Source: Anaerocolumna jejuensis DSM 15929 (GTDB taxonomy: Bacteria > Bacillota > Clostridia > Lachnospirales > Lachnospiraceae). Taken from it: 64,000 nt of DNA. The stretch covers positions 422,412 to 486,411 of the forward strand of contig NZ_FRAC01000007.1 in the NCBI RefSeq assembly GCF_900142215.1, written 5' to 3'. The notes under the pieces were generated by a model. The model was given only the letters and a program-made list of their open reading frames with translations, was not told the origin of the DNA and made no database searches. This document shows, in pieces, positions 61,304 through 64,000 of the stretch (position 1 is the stretch's first letter; every line of letters starts with the position of its first letter). The translations under genes and the position numbers were made by a program.

Positions 61304-63484
61304 ATGAAATGGAAGATAGAAGAAAATGGATTTGATACAGAAAAAGCCACAGGCCTTGGCAATAAGTTCTTAATCGGCAATGGCTATATGGGCATCAGGG
61401 GAACACTGGAGGAATTTAAGAAGGACCAGTTCCCTGCTGTCAATCTTTCCGGTATTTATGACCAGGTGGGAAGCGGCTGGAGGGAGCCGCTGAATGCACC
61501 CAATGGTCTTTATACAAGGGTACTTGTCTCCGGAGAGGAATATGCTCTTCCGGAGCAAGAGTGCCTTTCCCATAAAATGTTACTGGATTACAGGCATGGA
61601 ATCTTTTCCAGAGAGACCGGCTTTATGACCAAAAAGGGCAGGATACTCCTTGAAGCGGAGAGGTTTGCAAGTATGGAGGAAAAACACCTTATTTGCCTGA
61701 AGGTTAAGATTACGGCCTCCTTTGACGGCAGCCTTGAAATTCTTACGGGAATAGACGGAGATGTCTGGGATATCAACGGACCTCATTATGACAAGGTCGA
61801 GACCGGTACGGAGGAAGGGGTTATTCACGCTCTGGGAATTACTCATGAGAACAGGGATGAGGTCATAGTATGTGAGGGCCTTGAGACTTTCTTTGAGGCA
61901 GAGGAAAAAATGGAAAGCACTGGAAGAAAAATAATCCGGCATCTGAGGTTCCAGGTTAAAGCAGGTGAGGAATATATCTTCCATAAGTATATCAGCGTTT
62001 ATACCAGCAAGGATTTGGAGAGCTTCCGGGAAGAAGGAAAAGCTCTTGTGAAACAGGCTGGGAAAGACGGCTATGAAAAGCAGTCAGAAAAGCATTGCGG
62101 CAGATGGGAAAAATTGTGGAAGGTATCGGAGGTTCTCATTGAAGGGGATGATGAGGCGATGGAAGCCCTGAATTATTCCCTCTACCACCTTCATTGTATC
62201 GCACCCAGGCATTCTAAGAGTTTGTCCATTGCTGCAAGAGGCCTTTCCGGGCAGACATATAAGGGAGCCGTATTCTGGGATACGGAGATGTTTATGCTGG
62301 ACTTCTTCCTCTTTACGGAACCGGAGGTCGCAAAGACACTGCTGAAATACCGTATTGATACCTTGTCCGGAGCCAGGAAAAAGGCAAAGGACTATGGCTT
62401 TGACGGAGCCTTTTATCCATGGGAGAGTCAGGAGGGCGGTTTTGATGCCTGCTCCGACTATAATGTAACGGATGTATTTACGGGACGTCCCATGAGAACC
62501 TATTTTAAAGATAAGCAGATACACATTTCAGCAGCTGTAGTGTACGGCATTATGCGGTATTCCGAATTTACGGGAAAGGATGACCTGTTAAGGGAAGGCG
62601 GAGCAGAAGTAATTATCGAATGTGCCAAATTCTATTACAGCCTTTTAGTAAAGCAGGTGAATAAGGACAGGTATGAGCTATGGGATGTTATCGGCCCTGA
62701 CGAATACCATGAGAGAGTGAATAATAACGCCTACACCAACCGCATGGCCAAATTCACCTTTGATTCCGCCATTAAGCTGCTGGAGGATTACCCGGTACAG
62801 GATGGCACAGGCAGTAAAGAGCTCCTTGATAACTTCAAGAATGCAGCCGGACATCTGTATATTCCCCAGCCCCATGAAAGTACAGGGGTAATTGAGCAGT
62901 TTGACGGATATGAGCAAATGGAAGAAGCAACTGTTTCCGAGGTCAAATCACGGCTCCTGAACGAGAAGGAATATTGGGGAGGAGCATATGGAGTTGCCTC
63001 CCATACCAAGGTGATAAAGCAGGCGGATGTTGTAACCATGGTAAATCTCTTTTCAAGAGAATACGACAGGGATATTCTTTATAAGAATTGGTCCTACTAT
63101 GAACCAAGGACAGAGCACGGTTCCTCTTTAAGTGCCTGTATGTATTCCATGCTTGCCTGTAAGTGTGGCATGGCGGATAAGGCCTATCCCTTCTTTATTA
63201 AGTCTGCAAAGGCAGATTTGGAAGAGGGCGGAAAGCAGTGGGCAGGCCTCATCTATATAGGAGGCACCCATCCGGCAGCCAGCGGCGGCGCTTATATGAC
63301 AGCAGTGGAGGGCTTTGGAGGAATCCATATTGAGGATGGTATATTAAAAGCAGAGCCGAAGCTTCCAAAAGGATGGAGCAGGTTAAGCTTTAAACTTTAT
63401 TATCTGGGAGATTTGTATCAGGTAACGGTAACGGAAGAAGAAGCCAGTGTGGAGAAACTGCAGGCAGTGGACTGGATGGACTGA
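61304..63484 (+). CDS. GH65 glycoside phosphorylase, paralogue 2
   Basis: Second phosphorylase of 726 residues, same fold: NKFLIGNGYMGIRGTLEEF, WDTEMFMLDFF, catalytic acid E467 in IGPDEYHERVNNNAYTN, KQADVV, and phosphate-binding HGSSLSA. It differs from paralogue 1 at the residue after the phosphate-site histidine (Gly instead of Glu) and elsewhere, so the two probably act on different linkages or chain lengths of the same imported sugar. No phosphoglucomutase gene is adjacent in the window. Confidence 0.93.
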   Translation: MKWKIEENGFDTEKATGLGNKFLIGNGYMGIRGTLEEFKKDQFPAVNLSGIYDQVGSGWREPLNAPNGLYTRVLVSGEEYALPEQECLSHKMLLDYRHGIFSRETGFMTKKGRILLEAERFASMEEKHLICLKVKITASFDGSLEILTGIDGDVWDINGPHYDKVETGTEEGVIHALGITHENRDEVIVCEGLETFFEAEEKMESTGRKIIRHLRFQVKAGEEYIFHKYISVYTSKDLESFREEGKALVKQAGKDGYEKQSEKHCGRWEKLWKVSEVLIEGDDEAMEALNYSLYHLHCIAPRHSKSLSIAARGLSGQTYKGAVFWDTEMFMLDFFLFTEPEVAKTLLKYRIDTLSGARKKAKDYGFDGAFYPWESQEGGFDACSDYNVTDVFTGRPMRTYFKDKQIHISAAVVYGIMRYSEFTGKDDLLREGGAEVIIECAKFYYSLLVKQVNKDRYELWDVIGPDEYHERVNNNAYTNRMAKFTFDSAIKLLEDYPVQDGTGSKELLDNFKNAAGHLYIPQPHESTGVIEQFDGYEQMEEATVSEVKSRLLNEKEYWGGAYGVASHTKVIKQADVVTMVNLFSREYDRDILYKNWSYYEPRTEHGSSLSACMYSMLACKCGMADKAYPFFIKSAKADLEEGGKQWAGLIYIGGTHPAASGGAYMTAVEGFGGIHIEDGILKAEPKLPKGWSRLSFKLYYLGDLYQVTVTEEEASVEKLQAVDWMD

Positions 63485-63548
63485 TAACAGGGAACGTTCC
63501 GATAACAGCAGATTCTCTGAAAACAGCGGATGTATGGCTAGGAATTTC

Positions 63549-63580
63549 GTCTGAAAGGAACGTAATTTCACACTCCATTA
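63549..63580 (+). repeat. Degenerate half-unit of the 76-78 bp repeat
   Basis: GTCTGAAAGGAACGTAATTT followed by CACACTCCATTA matches the first hairpin and following bases of the repeat at 50563-50592 with several changes. Confidence 0.5.
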
Positions 63581-63590
63581 AGAATGTTTA

Positions 63591-63629
63591 AAAGGGGATG
63601 AATGGCTTTACATGCTTTACATCCCCTTT
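63591..63629. terminator. Bidirectional terminator between convergent genes
   Basis: Ten-base stem AAAGGGGATG (63591-63600) with CATCCCCTTT (63620-63629), with T residues on both outer sides. It separates the plus-strand GH65 operon from the minus-strand LacI gene. Confidence 0.75.
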
Positions 63630-63633
63630 CTGG

Positions 63634-64000
63634 CTAGCTAAGAAGTGATTTTACACTGTTTCGTTCAACAAGATGGATTGGAAGGATAACTTCCTTGTTA
63701 AGGATGGGCTTATTGTCCAGTTTATCCATTAGAAAATAAACTGCCAGCTTTCCCTTTAAGGGGGCATCCTGGTGAATAGTGGTAAGGGTAGGGCATGTCA
63801 GCTGGCATAAATTGATATCATCAAAGCCCATAACGGAGATATCCTCAGGGACCCTTTTACCGGCTTCCTTCAGGCCGGCCATAATACCGGCGGCTAAAAT
63901 ATCTGCGGTGGCAAAGACTGCGGTGATATCATTGCGGGCAGCAAGGGTGGTACCAAGAGCAATGGTCGTTGCCGTATCAAGCTCCTGCTCAAACACGATA
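63634..64000 (-). CDS. LacI-family transcriptional regulator, C-terminal part only
   Basis: The last ~120 residues of a LacI-type repressor, open past the window end. The effector domain is recognised by AVFATADILAAGIMAGLKEAGKRVPEDISVMGFDDI and CPTLTTIHQDAPLKGKLAV. The DNA-binding N-terminus is outside the window. Its place after the GH65 operon makes it the best candidate for the repressor binding the GTTTAACGTTAAAC sites at 55529 and 55572. Confidence 0.9.
   Translation of the reverse strand, partial: IVFEQELDTATTIALGTTLAARNDITAVFATADILAAGIMAGLKEAGKRVPEDISVMGFDDINLCQLTCPTLTTIHQDAPLKGKLAVYFLMDKLDNKPILNKEVILPIHLVERNSVKSLLS

Overview
The window looks like a chromosome segment of a saccharolytic, anaerobic Firmicute, most likely Lachnospiraceae of the Lachnoclostridium/Anaerocolumna type. 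This is inferred from gene content: pyruvate formate-lyase with its activase, ATPase-less sugar ABC importers with YesMN/LacI-type regulators, GH65 phosphorylases, a GH43 enzyme with several carbohydrate-binding modules, and A/G-rich Shine-Dalgarno sites with frequent TTG/GTG starts. No rRNA, tRNA, phage, transposase or CRISPR array is visible.

Layout. 1-3.9 kb: a YesM/AraC two-component pair (kinase cut by the window edge) and an MBL-fold hydrolase. 4-11 kb: DUF3783 protein, GT2-GtrA glycosyltransferase, phosphodiester glycosidase, a membrane DUF2156 lysyltransferase-like gene bracketed by two inverted ~300 bp palindromic elements, an Fe-S-type flavoprotein and a secreted cyclophilin. 11-18.3 kb: an OmpR-type two-component system, a lipoprotein, a PH-domain protein, a split ThrE exporter, two histidine phosphatases and rlmH. 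18.4-20.9 kb: a polar amino-acid ABC importer with a structured leader. 21-25.4 kb: pflB-pflA and a LacI regulator. 25.7-37.9 kb: a glycan-use locus with GH43 and GH2 on the minus strand, facing an ArsR-like regulator, a sugar ABC importer and a GH13 glucosidase on the plus strand. 38-40.7 kb: HAD phosphatase, diguanylate cyclase and a YbjQ-like protein. 41-46.7 kb: arginine biosynthesis (argG on minus; argJ-argB-argD on plus) with maf between. 46.8-55.1 kb: small DMT transporter, ComEA-like protein, an OmpR-type two-component system, GerMN lipoprotein, ComEC and UppP. 55.5-64 kb: a second sugar ABC importer followed by two GH65 phosphorylases and a convergent LacI regulator cut by the window end.

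The two carbohydrate loci are coherent. Each pairs a lipoprotein sugar binder and two permeases, without its own ATPase, with cytoplasmic enzymes that break down the imported oligosaccharide (GH13 in one, two phosphorolytic GH65 enzymes in the other). The GH65 locus has a consensus SigA promoter followed at once by a LacI-type palindrome.

The most unusual feature is the density of palindromic repeats of several unrelated families. A 76-78 bp two-hairpin unit occurs in tandem arrays and sits in frame inside the AraC-type response-regulator gene. Other families are a 94 bp unit (3 copies), a ~75 bp unit (3 copies plus a solitary relative), a 20 bp unit that runs into a gene's 3' end, a 27 bp AT-rich unit, a pair of ~300 bp inverted palindromes around one gene, and a ~211 bp near-perfect palindrome. 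Several arrays end exactly at the Shine-Dalgarno of the next gene. Nothing in the window looks like the enzyme that moves them.
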